Positions 24,332 to 35,331 of a stretch of 64,000 bases of DNA are shown here, piece by piece. The position numbers were made by a program, and so were the translations under genes. Each line of letters begins with the position of its first letter. Position 1 is the first letter of the stretch. The notes beneath the pieces are model-generated. The model worked only from the letters and a program-made list of their open reading frames with translations, was not told where the DNA came from and made no database searches. Origin of the DNA: Sclerotiophoma versabilis (lineage: Eukaryota; Ascomycota; Dothideomycetes; Pleosporales; Didymellaceae); contig JAAROD010000095.1 of assembly GCA_012274445.1 (NCBI GenBank), forward strand, positions 372,001 to 436,000, written 5' to 3'.

Positions 24332-25039
24332 TTATTTCTTCTGTGTTGCAACGACTGTACAGCGTCAGCATCGGATTCAAGACCACCGCATTCTTGGGAC
24401 ACTTACCAGAAGGAACAATGATGACAACGAGCAGGATGATGATGCCGACGATCAAGCACATGCGCATCTTCATGTCCTTCCACCACATCTGCTTGCGTAC
24501 ACGGTTGGCGCCCCTTCTGAAGCCCTGTGCGGAGACGGCAAGGTTGTCGGTCTTGTCCTGCAGCGAGTCGAGACGAGCACCACGCTCAGAGACCTTGTTG
24601 ATGTTGTCGCGCATGATGCCAACAGTGCTGTCGATTTCCTGGTTCACACATTAGCGGCTGCCGAGAATGTACAACGCACAGGGCGCAGGGGCTGCGTAGA
24701 TGGAGCGTAGATGAAGTACAGCACGCAGCGCAATCTCTGTCGTAGACTGAAAACCAGCGCGGAGGTACTGAGTGCGCTGTCGTCGTCGTCGCAGGGCTGA
24801 TGTCATGTCTCTGGATCTGCAAGACTAGCTCCTCTGCCACGACTTCAGGACGGCCGCGCCTCAACTCTCTACAAGACTGCAAGCGTCGCGGATTCGCTCT
24901 GCGCTCCTCGGAGTGGGTGGTGGTAACGTACCGCCTGGAGAGCGGCAGTGCGCATGTTGCCATTCTGGCCTCCAGCGCCCTGCTGGCCGGCGCCGCCGGA
25001 AGGGATGTACGGGTCGTAGGGCTGCTCGCGGTCGGCCAT
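24332..25039 (-). CDS. Synaptobrevin/VAMP-type v-SNARE (Snc1/Snc2-like)
   Basis: R-SNARE that drives fusion of secretory vesicles with the plasma membrane and endosomal recycling. Three exons: 25039-24932, 24638-24407 and a 23-nt last exon 24354-24332; 120 aa in total. The N-terminus is Gly/Gln-rich (YDPYIPSGGAGQQ). The SNARE helix runs from EIDSTVGIMRDNINKVSERG, with the zero-layer Arg in GARLDSLQDKTDNL, into the basic/aromatic RVRKQMWWKDMKMR linker. A tail-anchor segment (CLIVGIIILLVVIIV) and the short end PSVVATQKK follow. The small terminal exon is easily missed: without it the frame runs into unrelated sequence after VPS. Intron 1 is 293 nt, several times longer than most introns in this window. 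Confidence 0.95.
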
Positions 25040-26177
25040 GGTGGATGTAGTTAGTGCGAAAAGCGAATTATTCGAGTGCGACGGGGGCGTCGATGGGTGG
25101 TGTCGTGAAAGTCGTTAGGGTGATGGGGTGTTGTGGAGGTGGAGGTGGTGTGGTTGGGCGTGCTGAGGAAGGCGGAGCAACTGGAGAGCTGGCTGCTGGG
25201 CAGGGCAAGGTTCTCAGACAGCGTGTGTCAGAGCTCGGAGGCTGATGCGGCGTGAAACCCAACACAACCACGGTTTTCTAGGATATCAACAGGTGTGACA
25301 GAGACGCGGGAGAGGGCGAAATAATGCAGTCCATGTGTTTGAGCGTGCCGCTGCCTTTATTGCTCGTCACATACCAGCATCTTCTGCGTGTGCGCCACGG
25401 CAACGCAGCGCAGTCACGTGCCGTCGAAGCGCAGCCACCGCCATTACGACGAGTACGCAATGCGAGCAGCTGGCGTGGCAACAAAGAACAAGAGCGCCCA
25501 AACGAGACTGGCAGCGCTGGGCGGGCTCGTGCAGACGACATGCCTCGTAAGCACCAGGGTCTGATCTGATCCCCGAGCGCTGCGAGGCCTGCAGCAAGAC
25601 AAGCCTTGCCGAGTCGCTACAGACACTGGGTATGAGGGACGCCTGAGGGCTTCTGCAGACGCAGTACATGATGGAGAATCAACGTGAATGCCTCTATGCC
25701 CATCTATACCTTGCCTGCGCCTCAAGCGCCTCGTGCGCCCAATGCCTACGTGCGGACGAAGTCGATGATCCTTGGCGCCGTCGTTCGCCCTGGAACACTC
25801 GCACTGGCTGCGCATCCGTGGCTGCCGTCGTCAGTTCGGTCCCCTGAACTCGCCAGCCAGCCAGCCCTTCTGCCACCCTAACACCCCGACACCCACACCC
25901 AACGCCCAAACCCAACACCCCTCCACCTCCCTCACTGACCACACTCTTTCTATCCTCCCCGTCTCCGCGCAGCCGCGTCCTTCCCTCCTCGACCTCCACC
26001 CGGTGTTGCCTCCACAGCCGCCTTCCTTCCCCGGATTCTGTCGCTCGTTTAATCCTACGTCAACCACTTCCAGCATTTGCCGCGCCGCGCCTTAACTGAA
26101 CCAAGCCCGGCGCTTGACTCTGGGCACTTTCCACCCTTGATCCTCATTTGCTCCACTACCCTTTTGGCTTGCACATC
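25040..26177. other. Divergent upstream region of the v-SNARE and GH76 genes
   Basis: About 1.1 kb separating head-to-head genes. It includes a C-rich stretch (25880-25930, repeats of ACACCC/CCCAAC) likely to be 5' leader of the GH76 gene. No additional gene is supported. Confidence 0.5.
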
Positions 26178-27573
26178 ATGAAGTTCACCTCTGCCCTCGG
26201 GGCTGTAGGAGCCTCGAGTGTGCTCCTGTCCGGCGTTGGCGCTATTCAGCTAGACATTACCTCACCTGGTTGGCTTGCTCTTTGCCCTTGCGCGACTCAT
26301 GCTGACGTGTGCAGACAACATCAGGCAGGTTGCAAAGACTCTCTCCGTTAACCTGCGCCAGTACTACACCGGTGACCGTCTCGGCGATACACCTGGAAAC
26401 CTACCGGACCCGTACTACTGGTGGGAATGCGGTGCCATGTTCAATGCCTTCATCGACTACTGGTACTACACCGGCGACGACCAGTACAACGGCATCACCA
26501 CTCAGGCCTTGGAGCACCAGATCGGAGACTACAATGCCTTTATGCCCGCCAACCAGACCAAGACTCTCGGAAACGACGACCAGGCTTTTTGGGGAATGGC
26601 TGCCATGACTGCTGCCGAGAACAAGTTGCCTGATCTTGGAGACGGAAAGCCTTCTTGGCTCGCCCTTGCTCAGGCCGTCTTCAACACCCAGAAGGACCGC
26701 TGGGACAATGCGACTTGTGGAGGAGGATTGAGGTGGCAGATCTTTACCTTCAACAATGGTTACAACTACAAGAACACCATCTCCAACGGCTGCTTCTTCA
26801 ACATTGCCTCTCGCCTTTACAAGTATCTCGGTAACGACACCTACGCGAACTGGGCCGAGCAAGCTTGGGAGTGGGAGCTGGCTGTTGGTCTTATGAGCCA
26901 GGACTACCACTTCTACGACGGTACCGACGACAACCAGAACTGCTCCTCTGTGAACCACATTCAATGGACCTACAACGCCGGTGTGCACATGGCTGGAGCC
27001 GCTGCTATGTGGAACGCTACCCAAAGTGACCTCTGGAGGACTCGCCTCAAGGGCCTTATCGACGGTGCCGGTGTCTTTTTCAAGAACCAAGTTATGACCG
27101 AAGTTGCTTGCGAGAACAACGGCAAGTGCGACGTTGATCAGCGATCTTTCAAGGCGTACCTTGCCCGCTGGATGGCATACACGGCAATCGTTGCCCCCTG
27201 GACAAGCACATACATCGATCCACTTCTCCAGGCTTCGGCCAAAGCTGCTGCTGCGCAGTGTACTGGTGGTGTCAACCAGACATCTTGCGGTCTCCGATGG
27301 ATTGACAATGGTGCAAACGATGGTAGCTTTGGTGTTGGCGAGCAGATGGCTGCCATGGAGGTTGTCCAGGCTCTGCTCTACCCTACTGTTTCCGGTCCCG
27401 CCACTCAGAACAACGGAGGTATCTCCAAATCCGACCCCAACGCTGGAGCAGGCGTACCTCAGACACCCATCACTTTCAACGCTGTTACCACTGGCGATAA
27501 GGCTGGCGCTAGCATCTTGACCATCATCGTCCTTGTTGCTATTGTGGCTGGTGCCTGGTGGATGGTCGCATAG
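26178..27573 (+). CDS. GPI-anchored GH76 alpha-1,6-mannanase (Dfg5/Dcw1-like)
   Basis: Cell-surface enzyme of glycoside hydrolase family 76. Dfg5/Dcw1 members are thought to transfer GPI-anchored mannoproteins to wall glucan. Exons 26178-26268 and 26315-27573, 449 aa. A signal peptide (MKFTSALGAVGASS...GVGA) precedes the mature domain. Diagnostic family blocks include PDPYYWWECGAMF, the Asp-Asp pair in GNDDQAFWGMAAM (catalytic in GH76), WRIF-like LRWQIFTFNNGYNYKN and CGLRW. The C-terminus ends in a Ser/Gly/Asn-rich segment and a hydrophobic tail (LTIIVLVAIVAGAWWMVA) expected for GPI attachment. The 46-nt intron has a weak donor, GTTGGC, but splicing restores the conserved QLDITSPDNIRQVAKTL run. 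A 444-codon antisense frame covers the gene and is a shadow of its codon bias. Confidence 0.95.
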
Positions 27574-28366
27574 AAGCCTAGTTGTACGCATGGGGGTGTA
27601 CATATCATGTTGACTGTTTGTTGGCACAATAGGTCGAAACTTCAAGACCTTGTACTTTTTTGTTTTGCGATACGGGCATGGCCCCGGCATCAAGGGTTGC
27701 CCCATCATTAGACCTGTATCACATTTAGTTGACATTTGGGAGTCGCCGGCGTTTACAACGAGCCCTCACTGGGACGTGTAGCTCGTATTGTTCAGAGAAT
27801 ATACCTATCTACTGCACAAGTTATGCATACTCGGTCCGTGAATGCTTCGGCTGCGCACCTTTCGAAGAAGGCGAAGCTTTGGCTTCTCCAGGCTCCGTCA
27901 GATATGGACAAGCACTCTAAAACAGCACCACGCACCCTTTACTCACGGCAGCACACAATCCTGCCATCATCAACAGCCACAGCAATTGCTTCATACAGGA
28001 TCCCGCAATGTAGACCCCGCGCTAACCTGATGCACTTGCCCAGATGCTCATTGCCCCACCTTCCAAGCCCATCTCACCATCCCTACGTCACCACGCGGCA
28101 ACAGAGCCCTCCTGACGCGGGAGCTACGCACCGCTGGTGCCTGTTTATAAACATGTCGCCCTCATCCAAGCTGCTGAGCCAGATCAACTCATACCTCGAA
28201 ACTCGCGAAACAGCTGTAACTTGCGTCAAGGACACCAGTACAAGCCTACCTAAATTACAAGACCTCAAAGTAAACGATACCCCAGACTTCGCGAAGACCT
28301 TCCTTGACATTGGAGGCCTGCACGTGTTAGACAAGAAGACCAACAAACAACAGAGCAAGCAGCAAC
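27574..28366. other. Interval between the GH76 gene and the small four-exon gene
   Basis: Holds the GH76 3' flank and the upstream region of the next gene. A plus-strand frame open from 27736 to 28386 overlaps the following start codon by 20 bases in a different frame; its part from the ATG at 28154 could be an upstream ORF. No family is recognised. Confidence 0.4.
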
Positions 28367-28855
28367 ATGCCAGTCCACCCAGCTGAAGAGACCACCTCTG
28401 GTAGTATGTCTGCCCAGTCTTACCGACACCTTTCTCTTTGCTTCACACGCTCCGCTCTTTACGCAGCCTTGCTGCTCAGCGTTTCCTCCTGCTTGGTATC
28501 TTAACGTATGTTTCGTGCTAACATGACTAGGCATTACCGACCAGGTCGCAAAGGAATCCAAGGACTCCAACGCCTCATCCGCCCAGATTCACCGTATGCT
28601 CCCGCCATCTCAAACGCCACTAAACCACCACTGATGCACTATGCAGAGGAAGATAACCAGGCCACAAGCGGAGGCTCCGTTGCCGCCAACGCACACAAGG
28701 CCAACCCGGTACGAAGCACAGCGTCTCTTCTAGACAGGATACAGCACGTAGGGTGGACACTGACAGGCAGACAGGGCCCCGTTCACGCAGACAACTTGCC
28801 TGAGCCGGCGACCAAGGAGGAGCTCAAGAAGAGGGCTGAGGAGCTAAACAAGTAA
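28367..28855 (+). CDS. Small hydrophilic protein of unknown function, four exons
   Basis: Exons 28367-28403, 28531-28593, 28647-28708 and 28775-28855 total 243 nt and encode 80 aa. The donor at 28404 is GTATGT; intron 1 has a GCTAAC branch site just before its acceptor, and the other introns have canonical ends. An alternative donor three bases earlier changes one residue. The protein is charged and Ala/Ser/Asn-rich without hydrophobic core: MPVHPAEETTSG, then KESKDSNASSAQIH, GGSVAANAHKANPGP and the helical end KEELKKRAEELNK. Keeping one coherent hydrophilic sequence through four exons argues that it is real. Similar short disordered proteins in ascomycetes are often stress-related, but nothing here proves that. 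Family not recognised. Confidence 0.7.
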
Positions 28856-29410
28856 GCGACTGTTATTGTCGGCATGAAGGAGACGTTGATCTGGGTCATG
28901 TAAGCCCAAGGACTCGACGATATAATACCAACGAATTACGATACACAGGTGATTATGTTAGTCGTTTCGAGCACATGTGAGACATAAAACACTCTGCGCA
29001 TGACCATGCGCAGGTTCGTATGTCGACCATCTTGCACACTTCCAATATATCTTACTCTAGTCCGCAAGTACTTGATTGCATTCACTGAACATCAGCACCA
29101 TGAGACGTTAGTGTTTTATTTATGATCAACAGTTCGAGTTGCTAAAGGCCCATTGTTATGTCTTCCTTAGGCCAGTTCTCGATTGTCGACATCTAAACCT
29201 CAGCTATAGTACCGCTTCCACAATCAAACAGCATTAAAGTTTGTATCTACGTGTCAAAAAAGAACTTCATTCCTCGGTTGGTGAAATTGGCATCGGTAAG
29301 CTCATGAGTATTCCCCATACTCAAGCAACACTCAGACGACTCCATGTAACTCTTTTACACATTACAATGTTGATAGTCACGATTAGATTCTCTATTGCGA
29401 ACATTCGCAC
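28856..29410. other. Convergent 3' interval
   Basis: Lies between the ends of the small four-exon gene and the metalloreductase gene. Nothing recognised. Confidence 0.5.
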
Positions 29411-31623
29411 TCAATACCCAAAGCTCTCAGTGTGTAGATACACACCTTGCGCCCCTGTCCCCTTATGCACTGCTCGCTCATCACTCAGCTCAACAACACC
29501 CTGCTTCACATCGCTCACCAAGCCCTGTGGCCCACACACCACGACCGCAGATTCACCGAGCGCCTGCTCAAGGGATCGGCGGATGATGTCCTTGGTCTGC
29601 GGACGACCACTAAAGACCTGAATCGAGGGGTGCACGAGGAGATTTTGTTTGCGACGTGGCCGAGCAGATGATGTGCTGGTGCGGGAGGAGCTACTTGCGC
29701 CGTTGGCCGGGGTGCAACAGCAGCATGGTTCTGGGTTGGAGACGGACGCTTCGTCGATGGTTGTGCGGCAGCAGCATGTGTCGTCTGGGCCGCATGCGTT
29801 GTTTGCTTCGTCTGACGAGGTTGTTGTAACCTCCTTCACCTCATCCTTGATAGCCTCGTCCTGATTTTTCCCTCCTGCTGAACGGTTTCTGAGCTCTACT
29901 ACACCATGTTCAACGGCCTTGTTCGGGGCTGCTGCGCTCTTTGGCGCAGTCATGGTAGAGAGTAATGACCTGTGCTCTTCTGTGAAAGATTCATCGCAAG
30001 TAACGTATATTGTCACTTCGAGCTTGATGCTCCTCGTCTGTTTCTGTAGAGCCTGGAAATCGGCATATACAGACGACAGCTGCTCAGAAAACATCTCGAG
30101 CTGGCCGCGGCTCTTGACGACCCATACAAAGCGGACATGGCGTGTGACTGCACCTCTCGGCGACAAATACAGCGATGATTTTGATGTTGCGGATAGTTCG
30201 TTGTTATCACTCCAGCCTTGGATCACGTCCCGGAGTAATGGCACAGTGAAAGTTCCTCCGGTGCTTCCAGCGAGCAGTACGATGCTGTCAAATTGGCGAA
30301 GCGGTCTGTGGCACCCATATGGCCCTTCAATGGTAACAGTCGTTGGTCTGGAGAGTTGTCAGCTGTAGTGAATTGCATTGATAATGACAGGGCCATACCT
30401 TGCTGGTGTATCAGCCAAGCCCTGCGACTTCTGGGCGTGTTTGAAAATGCGTCTTGTTCCCCCAGATTGAGCTTTGACCAAGAACTCCATCTTGCCATCT
30501 TCTGGAATCGATGCGATAGTGAATGGGTGATTCTGCAGAGGGGCGATACTCTGAAACGACAGGAAAACATGTTGGCCAGGGCTCCAGCTGATGGGCGGGT
30601 TTCTAATGGTGATTCGTGTGGTGTCGTGAGCCAGTGGCATAAACTCGGCCTTACAGGCGAACAGTCCATCACGGTTGCCTGACGGGTGAAAAAAAGAAAT
30701 GTTGGCGTACAAGAACCGCAGTGCCCTGAAAAAGCGATCGAAGAAGAAGAGAGCCACTGCGGTCCAGACGTAGCCTTGCAGCTCTGGCGGAGCGTGAACG
30801 TACACGAAGCCGATGAGTAGCGCAAATGAGACTACATGTTGAACGACAAATAGCTCGTAGTTCCATCCACGGATAGGCGTCGAAGAACTGAAATTGATCC
30901 ATACTAGCATGCACCAGGCTGCCAGTCCTCGCCATACAAGCTTGTTTTGCTTAATCTGGACACCAATGTAATCGTATGGAGCCCAAGCTGTGGTAGAGTC
31001 AGCAAAAATCATAGCCAAAGACTGTTCGAGGTGGAAAACGTACCACTGAAGAAGTAGCCCATATGAATGGTGGCTGTCAGGAGCATACACCTCGCAGTCC
31101 ACCGATGCAGCCAATTCAAACTCTCATAACTGGCACCAGTAAAGTATCCAACAATGTTGTTCTTTCCAGAGAGTGCGAAGATGAGTGGCAATTGACCGAG
31201 TGTCACAACACCGCATCGAAACCCAACACTCTCCTTCTGGAACTGATCGGTAAGGTTGAGCCCGTAAAAGCAGAGCACAAGTAAGACCACCAAGTTCGCC
31301 AGGACTAAGCTTGTACGACCGACAGTAGGCAGTCTTACAAAACGTCCTTTGAGGGGGATGCGAACAGAAAAGTTAGACGCTTCTCGGATCAGAGCAAACA
31401 GTGTCGCATTCCATAGTGGAAACCAGGACCTTGGCTTCGCGGGTGATGTCGTTTTTGCTCTTGCTGCAGACAGTCTTTGCCTGTACAACAGAATGCTGTA
31501 AATGTTGACCAATGTTGCGACGGCGACTGCGCTCCCTACAACAGCATAATAGAATTTGGGAAATTCTGGAAGGGCAGGCAAGACCATCGAGCCCATCGAC
31601 ATGCCGCCATGATCGTGGCTCAT
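29411..31623 (-). CDS. Ferric/cupric reductase (FRE family) with cysteine-cluster insertion
   Basis: Plasma-membrane flavocytochrome that moves electrons from cytosolic NADPH through FAD and two hemes to extracellular Fe(III) or Cu(II). Exons 31623-31044, 30987-30399 and 30347-29411 give 701 aa. The extracellular N-terminus is Met/His-rich (MSHDHGGMSMGSM). Heme-ligand histidines appear in WLHRWTARCMLL...HMG and VVQHVVSF...VYVHAP. The FAD site is HPFTIASIP; NADPH-binding parts are EGPYG, LAGSTGGTF and VVCGPQGLV. Between the NADPH subdomain strands lies an insertion of about 100 residues (roughly 518-625) that is acidic and Ser/Thr-rich and carries CGPDDTCCC and EPCCCC, suggestive of metal binding. 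Divergent from the CTR copper transporter, which points to copper reduction as its main job. Confidence 0.93.
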
Positions 31624-32575
31624 AGCGTCTGAGCGCCGGGCGATGCAGCAGCGTATCGTTTCGTTCGTGTTTCTTCACTCCAATCGCCAATACGGTGTGC
31701 TGATTCCAGATCGCTGCGACTGACTGGGTAGGGTGGTTGTTGGACGTTGTTCTTGGCTATCGCATAGTCGCAGAGGCAGCTTCTGCCATATCACCTCGGA
31801 CTGCCGAGGTTGGTAGCTCAAAGTAAGTGATGATACACTGTTGACTGCGGGCTGGTGTCTGTCTGTTGGTTTCAAACCGACCGGAATTACGGTACACAGA
31901 AAGTGGCGTCTGTCAACCGGTAAAGGAGGATTCACTTTTGCCGTCAACCACGGCTCTGGTAATAAGCGGCATGCGACTACACGGCGAGTCAAAACGCGCT
32001 CTCTCGATGCATGTATGTACAATTTGTGGGTCGAGGCCTTCAGCACCAGTGGTTGTGGCTTGAATCAAGCATCAAACGCTAGCCACTTGCGGCTAAATCT
32101 GCTCAAAGTCGCTCCTTCTTTCTACGGCTCTTCAAGCGCCGCTGCAGTTTCCGCAGCCAGACATAGTGAATGCAGGCCATCCCCGGTTGCGCACTTTACA
32201 AAGCCGAGCACTCGCCATGAGTTCTGCTGCAGGTGGCACCGTGGGTAGGTCCTGTTCAGATCCCCTACACTTCACGCATCAGCCCTAGTCTTGTCGGTCC
32301 TTGACTGTCGCAACAACCCACGCATACGAGCTTCTTTGCCCGCAAAATATCGCACAAACTGTCTTTGTGTCTTATGCGTCAATGCTAAGAGTCTGTCGTA
32401 CCCAGCCAAGTGGAACTTACAACATTACACCTTGGTACTGTTAAGCGATCGTCGCCCAGTGTCATAGACAAAGGTCAGTCTGGAACTCACCACCTAATTA
32501 CCCCACATCCTATCCAAAGTCCTTTAAGGTCCTCAAACCCCTTCTCCAACGTCTCGATCACTACAGTACATCAAA
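31624..32575. other. Shared divergent promoter region of the metalloreductase and CTR genes
   Basis: About 950 bp with no supported gene. I looked for the yeast Mac1-type copper element TTTGCTC and did not find it by eye. A CGG-N4-CCG inverted pair is listed separately. Confidence 0.5.
31794..31809. promoter_or_regulatory. CCTCGG-N4-CCGAGG palindrome
   Basis: A six-base inverted repeat with four-base spacer, containing CGG and CCG triplets like those bound by Zn(II)2Cys6 factors. It lies about 170 nt before the metalloreductase start and 770 nt before the CTR start. No factor can be assigned. Confidence 0.3.
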
Positions 32576-33210
32576 ATGGTTGCTCACGGCGATGAAATGG
32601 CAGGCATGGATATGGATGGAATGGATATGGGAGGCTCGACCTCAAGCCACACCGGAATGGCGATGGCTTTCTTCACTGCAACCAACACACCTCTTTACTC
32701 GGAGGCATGGACACCACAGAACGCTGGACAGTATGCTGGAACATGCATCTTTCTCATCATCCTGGCTATCACACTCCGCGGTATCTTCACAGTCAAGAGC
32801 TTTCTCGAGGCAAAGGCATTGGAGACTGCAATGAAGCGACGCTACGTCGTTGTTGCAGGCGAAAAGGCGATTGCAGAGCAAGCAAACGATGCGAGCTCGA
32901 TGACCGGTATTCTGACCACGAATGGCATGCAAGAGGACGTCCGGGTTGTGTCGGCACCAGTGAAGCTTATTCAGCCCTGGAGATTCAGCGTTGATCTTCC
33001 ACGAGCTGCTTTGATGATGGTTGCGACTGGCGTTGGTTATCTTCTGTAAGTTGCGCGGTCACTGTTTCACGATTGAGCGTTCACTTACGTTGGTGCAGCA
33101 TGTTGGCGGTCATGAGTTTCAATGTCGGCTACTTTTTGTCCATTCTTGCAGGCACGTTTATTGGAGAACTGGCTTTGGGTCGTTTCAACCAGGCGAACAT
33201 GGCGATGTAA
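32576..33210 (+). CDS. CTR-family high-affinity copper transporter
   Basis: Trimeric plasma-membrane channel for Cu(I). Exons 32576-33045 and 33099-33210, 193 aa. The extracellular N-terminus holds Met motifs (MAGMDMDGMDMGG, then SSHTGMAMAFF). TM1 (GTCIFLIILAITLRGIF) is followed by a cytosolic loop. TM2 contains the M-x3-M selectivity motif (MLAVM), which starts directly after the 53-nt intron, and TM3 has the packing motif GTFIG after the short GYFLSILA turn. The C-terminus is short and lacks the Cys/His end seen in some CTR proteins. The start at 32576 follows TCAAA and is the only Met giving the Met-rich domain. Its divergent neighbour is a metalloreductase and the next gene downstream is a BIM1/X325 copper protein, so a copper-acquisition role is well supported. 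Confidence 0.95.
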
Positions 33211-33995
33211 GGGCACACTTCAGCATTGGTGCAGTTCGGGATGTTAGCAAGCGACCAAAACAGCATCATACTACATTTGCATGAGTAACTTGTAAGACTA
33301 AGAGCCCGGAGCTCGTCTTGGAACTCACATCTTTGTCTTCCAAATCATAATATGTAATCCATTAAAACACGGTGAACCGCAAGACCCACGGTTCACATCT
33401 GCCAGCGCTGCCACAACCGCTAGTTAAAGCTTGATTCTCCACGTGCAACAGTCCACCAGAAGTTCCACACGTTGTTTCCGTAACCGTGTATCATGCCATC
33501 CGGTGAAGATGTACCGATATCGCGAACCACGACCGACTTGTGATGGCTGGGCTACGCTAGGGTGACTACAAGACCCCTGTTCGTGCGCTAGTGGTGGCAC
33601 TCCAATCGCCGCTTTGGTAAGAAACTTGCTCACATCTCCTGCACCTTCACTCTAGCGTTCCGTACCCTGATGGTTATTGATGTTTTAGCGATAGCCGCCA
33701 GTGATGCAGGATCTTGCTCACCTGCTGGAAAGGTGCAAGGGCGCGTCTGGACTGGAGTCAAGAGCCTCAATGGCTCGACGCGCAGGCCACACGAATTTCC
33801 GGAGGCGTCATGTACGGCACGCGAGGAGCGTTCTTGCTGCTGCTGTGCAATAAATACAGTAGGATGCCCAGAGCCGATTTCCTTCGTCGATCTTAAACTT
33901 CATCTCACGTCGTGTTCATTTTCCGTTCCTCTACACATTTTTGAGAGCGTCAACTTTCCCATCACACATCAATCAATCAGCTCTCAAATTCGAAA
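33211..33995. other. Interval between CTR and the BIM1-like gene
   Basis: CTR 3' flank and upstream region of the BIM1-like gene, which is transcribed in the same direction. Nothing else recognised. Confidence 0.5.
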
Positions 33996-34716
33996 ATGCT
34001 GTCCAAGTCAATCGTCGCGCTCGCGCTTGCTCCTGTCGCTCTTGCCCATTTCACTCTCAAATACCCTACATCTCGTGGTTTCGACGAGGACAAGGAGCCC
34101 ACCTTCCCCTGTGGAGGTTTCGACACCGTGTCGCAGCGCTACGACTTTCCTATCAGCGGCGGACCAATTCAGATCAATCTGGGACATCAGCAGACCAACA
34201 TAGCGGTGTACATGGCCGTTGGCGACAACCCAGGTGACGGCTTTAGCGTTGTTCTGCAGCCTCAGTTCCAGGTCTCAGGCTACGGCGACTTTTGCTTGGG
34301 CAACGTCAGTATTCCTTCGAATCTGAACGTTACAGACGGCACGAAGGCTTCTATCCAAGTCATCACCAACGCACACGGCGAGGGTGGTCTGTATCAGGTA
34401 TGCCAACGGCAAGCAGATTGATGGTATGACAAAGCTAACATGATGGTAGTGCACCGACGTCAACCTGGTCAATACACCTCTTTCCCAGTCGGACTACAGC
34501 ACAAACTGCAAGAATGGCAGCGGTGTCTCGGTCAGCCAGGAGAACATCTCTGGTAGCCCCAACAGCACAAGCGGCACAGGCACAGCGAGTGGAAGTGCAA
34601 GCGGAAGCGGTGCTGCTGCTTCTCCCACAGCGAAGCCTACTGGAGGTGCGACACAAGCAAAGGCTGCGTCCTGGATTCTAGGGGCCGCCGGTCTGGTTGG
34701 ACTGGCGATGTTGTAG
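33996..34716 (+). CDS. BIM1-like / X325 LPMO-like copper protein, GPI-anchored
   Basis: Secreted copper-binding protein of the LPMO-like X325 family. The Cryptococcus member Bim1 helps deliver copper to Ctr1; other members lack polysaccharide-cleaving activity. Exons 33996-34397 and 34450-34716 give 222 aa. Signal peptide MLSKSIVALALAPVALA is followed exactly by His18, which becomes the N-terminal His of the mature protein and a copper ligand. Family blocks seen: HFTLKYPTSRGFDED, TFPCGGF, GGPIQINLGHQQTNIAVYM and GYGDFCLG. His64 and Asp98 are candidates for the remaining ligands by position. A Ser/Gly/Thr-rich stalk and hydrophobic end (WILGAAGLVGLAML) indicate a GPI anchor. The 52-nt intron has a GCTAAC branch. 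Position next to CTR and the reductase supports a joint role in copper uptake. Confidence 0.92.
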
Positions 34717-35331
34717 ATGATTGAGAGAGTGATTCGGCTTGCCTGGAGCTAGTCGTAATGATAATACCTACTTGTATAAAGTCAATGATACCAATTGCAG
34801 AACAACTTGTGATGAACTCTATAATCAAGAGTTTACTGATTTCGAGAGAAGAGATGGAGTTGAGGAGCCAGGAAGCTCAAGGCCACCATTAAATGGTGTT
34901 CTCATGATGCTTGCTGGGGCTTTTCTTCGTCTCTTGGTGGTGATGCCGTACGCCTGCCGTGCCTAAGCCGTTTTCAATGTTCAACGCAGATTTCGCCCAC
35001 CAAAGCCATGTGCATGTCACAAAACGTAGCCTGTACAGAAGATGATTGAGTTCACGAGTCTTTTTGAGTGCATAAGAGAGGTGCAATGATGCGTAGAACT
35101 CGTGCCCCGCAACTGACGACAGCAAGCGAGCGCACGGACTTTGCAGCTTCAATCCGCACATACCGCAACACCACGCTGAGTCTTGCCTCACAACGCCGAA
35201 TCTAGGTGAGTCCGAACCGCGCCCGTACCCGAAAGCTCGAAGCTTCCCCGATCGAATTTTGCTCGACCTTTTGCTGACGACTCCACGACCGCAGACCCTC
35301 CCACAACCACTCTCCCCCCACAACCGCAAAT
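34717..35331. other. Interval between the BIM1-like gene and NAC-beta
   Basis: 3' flank of the BIM1-like gene and promoter of NAC-beta. No gene recognised. Confidence 0.5.

Noticed and set aside
26401..27735. 444-codon minus-strand frame covering the GH76 gene
   Set aside because: It lies antisense to a gene with clear family motifs and signal/GPI features; the open frame follows from the C/G third-position bias of the sense gene and shows no motif of its own.
27736..28386. 216-codon plus-strand frame as a separate protein gene
   Set aside because: Composition is irregular, no domain is visible and it overlaps the better-supported four-exon gene; at most its end is an upstream ORF.
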